A DNA stretch of 5,950 bases from Chromatiales bacterium. Its GTDB lineage: Bacteria; Pseudomonadota; Gammaproteobacteria; UBA6429; Thiohalophilaceae. Below, one piece after another: positions 5,144 to 5,950 of this stretch. The stretch lies in the NCBI GenBank assembly GCA_027070385.1, contig JALXDW010000394.1:7404-13353 (forward strand), read 5' to 3'. The notes under the pieces are model-generated. The model did not search any database. It saw only the letters and a program-made list of their open reading frames with translations, and was not told the DNA's origin. The translations under genes were made by a program, and so were the position numbers. Within the stretch, counting starts at the first letter, position 1. Each line of letters starts with the position of its first letter.

Positions 5144-5950
5144 ATGCAGCAAGTAAAACAACAGCTTGAAAAGAATCAACAGATCTACAAACAGGATCAT
5201 TCCATTTTGTACACTGTGATTCTCTGCTCTATCATCCTTTACTACGGTTGGGCAACAAAGGAGCAATCTACACTCAGCCCTGAAGATGGTTGGGGTTATG
5301 CACTGGGAATTATCGGTGGTAGCGCGATGTTAATACTACTGCTTTACCCGGTAAGGAAGTATGTCCGTTTATTCCGAAACCTGGGCGCGGTGAAACACTG
5401 GTTTCGAATACACATGTTCCTGGGGGTGTTTGGCCCACTACTGGTGATGTTCCACTCCAACTTCAGCTTTGGTTCGGTTAACAGTAATATTGCCCTTGTC
5501 AGTATGATCATTGTTGCAATCAGCGGCCTTATCGGGCGTTTTATCTATGTCAAAATTCATATTGATTTATATGGCAAGCAAATCACAATTAATGAATTAC
5601 GTGATAATTTAAAATCTGCACGAGGTATTCTGGGGAAAGATATTTCACTGTCTGAAAAAGTTGTTAATAGTCTGAAACAATATGAAAAATCATTACTAAA
5701 ACACCGCCCATTTGTTTTGAGCATATTACACTTGCCGGTTAACGTCATTTATACAAAATGGATTTACTACAAAATTATGCACGGTGTAAAACGAGGGATT
5801 AACAAACGTGCCAACGATAAAAATTGGGATAAACAAACCCAAAAGAAAATGCTGCGAGGTGTACAGGAAACCTTGCTTGTATACACCACCACTATCAGGA
5901 AATATGCCGAGCTTAAACTCTACGAACGACTTTTTTCTATCTGGCATGTT
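5144..5950 (+). CDS. Multi-pass membrane protein with ferric-reductase-like haem b domain (3' end missing)
   Basis: The frame is open from ATG 5144 to the right edge (269 codons seen), so the protein is partial. A polar N-terminus (1-19) is followed by hydrophobic segments at about 20-36, 50-70, 88-106 and 115-137. A charged, largely hydrophilic stretch (about 139-262) with an amphipathic region then precedes what looks like the start of the next helix at the edge (LYERLFSIWHV). The third segment holds H90 and H104, 14 residues apart (RIHMFLG...LLVMFHSNF). This spacing is the one used for bis-His haem b ligation in ferric reductase/NOX-type membrane domains; H268 at the edge could belong to the second His pair. 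Function is inferred: transmembrane electron transfer, possibly fused or linked to a redox domain beyond the window. An in-frame stop at 5102-5104 and no other ATG favour this start, though the ribosome binding site is poor. It is divergent from ccmA, not part of the Ccm machine as known. Confidence 0.65.
   Translation, partial: MQQVKQQLEKNQQIYKQDHSILYTVILCSIILYYGWATKEQSTLSPEDGWGYALGIIGGSAMLILLLYPVRKYVRLFRNLGAVKHWFRIHMFLGVFGPLLVMFHSNFSFGSVNSNIALVSMIIVAISGLIGRFIYVKIHIDLYGKQITINELRDNLKSARGILGKDISLSEKVVNSLKQYEKSLLKHRPFVLSILHLPVNVIYTKWIYYKIMHGVKRGINKRANDKNWDKQTQKKMLRGVQETLLVYTTTIRKYAELKLYERLFSIWHV

Noticed and set aside
5110..5169. Short 19-codon plus-strand reading frame overlapping the start of the membrane gene, considered as a leader peptide
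   Set aside because: It has no Shine-Dalgarno, no run of regulatory codons and no attenuator-like stem-loop; a frame this short is expected by chance.
5557..5947. Two overlapping minus-strand open frames of 63 and 73 codons at the right edge
   Set aside because: Both are antisense to the plus-strand membrane protein, whose frame is open throughout and has coherent membrane segments and His spacing.

Overview
The window is a cytochrome c maturation (System I, Ccm) operon on the minus strand plus the start of one divergent gene on the plus strand. Read in the direction of transcription (high to low coordinates), the order is ccmA-ccmB-ccmC-ccmD-ccmE-ccmF-ccmG, with ccmG cut by the left edge. 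This gene order, the full-length CcmF without a fused CcmH, the separate small CcmD, and motif spacing close to the E. coli proteins suggest a gammaproteobacterium with moderately AT-leaning DNA. The genus cannot be named from this window. ccmH and ccmI, the usual last genes, would lie beyond the left edge if present.

Layout: ccmG (1-244, partial), ccmF (256-2187, GTG start), ccmE (2193-2636), ccmD (2677-2853, 58 codons), ccmC (2853-3599), ccmB (3604-4272) and ccmA (4274-4942). Junctions are 1 to 11 bp or overlapping, except for 40 bp between ccmD and ccmE. No terminator or internal promoter is evident, so this looks like one transcript. A 201-bp AT-rich divergent intergenic region (4943-5143) follows. 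It holds a plausible sigma70-type promoter for ccmA and several short perfect inverted repeats. On the plus strand, a multi-pass membrane protein starts at 5144 and runs off the right edge. It carries a 14-residue-spaced His pair in a predicted helix, as in ferric-reductase/NOX-type haem b membrane domains.

How the genes work together (family knowledge applied to the motifs seen): CcmAB is an ABC transporter that, with CcmC and CcmD, drives haem handling and release of holo-CcmE. CcmE carries haem covalently on a periplasmic His (H124 here). CcmF, with CcmH, ligates haem to apocytochrome c. CcmG keeps the apocytochrome CXXCH cysteines reduced. All key residues checked are intact, so the pathway looks functional.

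The Ccm part is ordinary. The less ordinary parts are the repeat-rich divergent control region and the partial, probably haem-binding membrane protein. I see no convincing sign of a wholly new system here.
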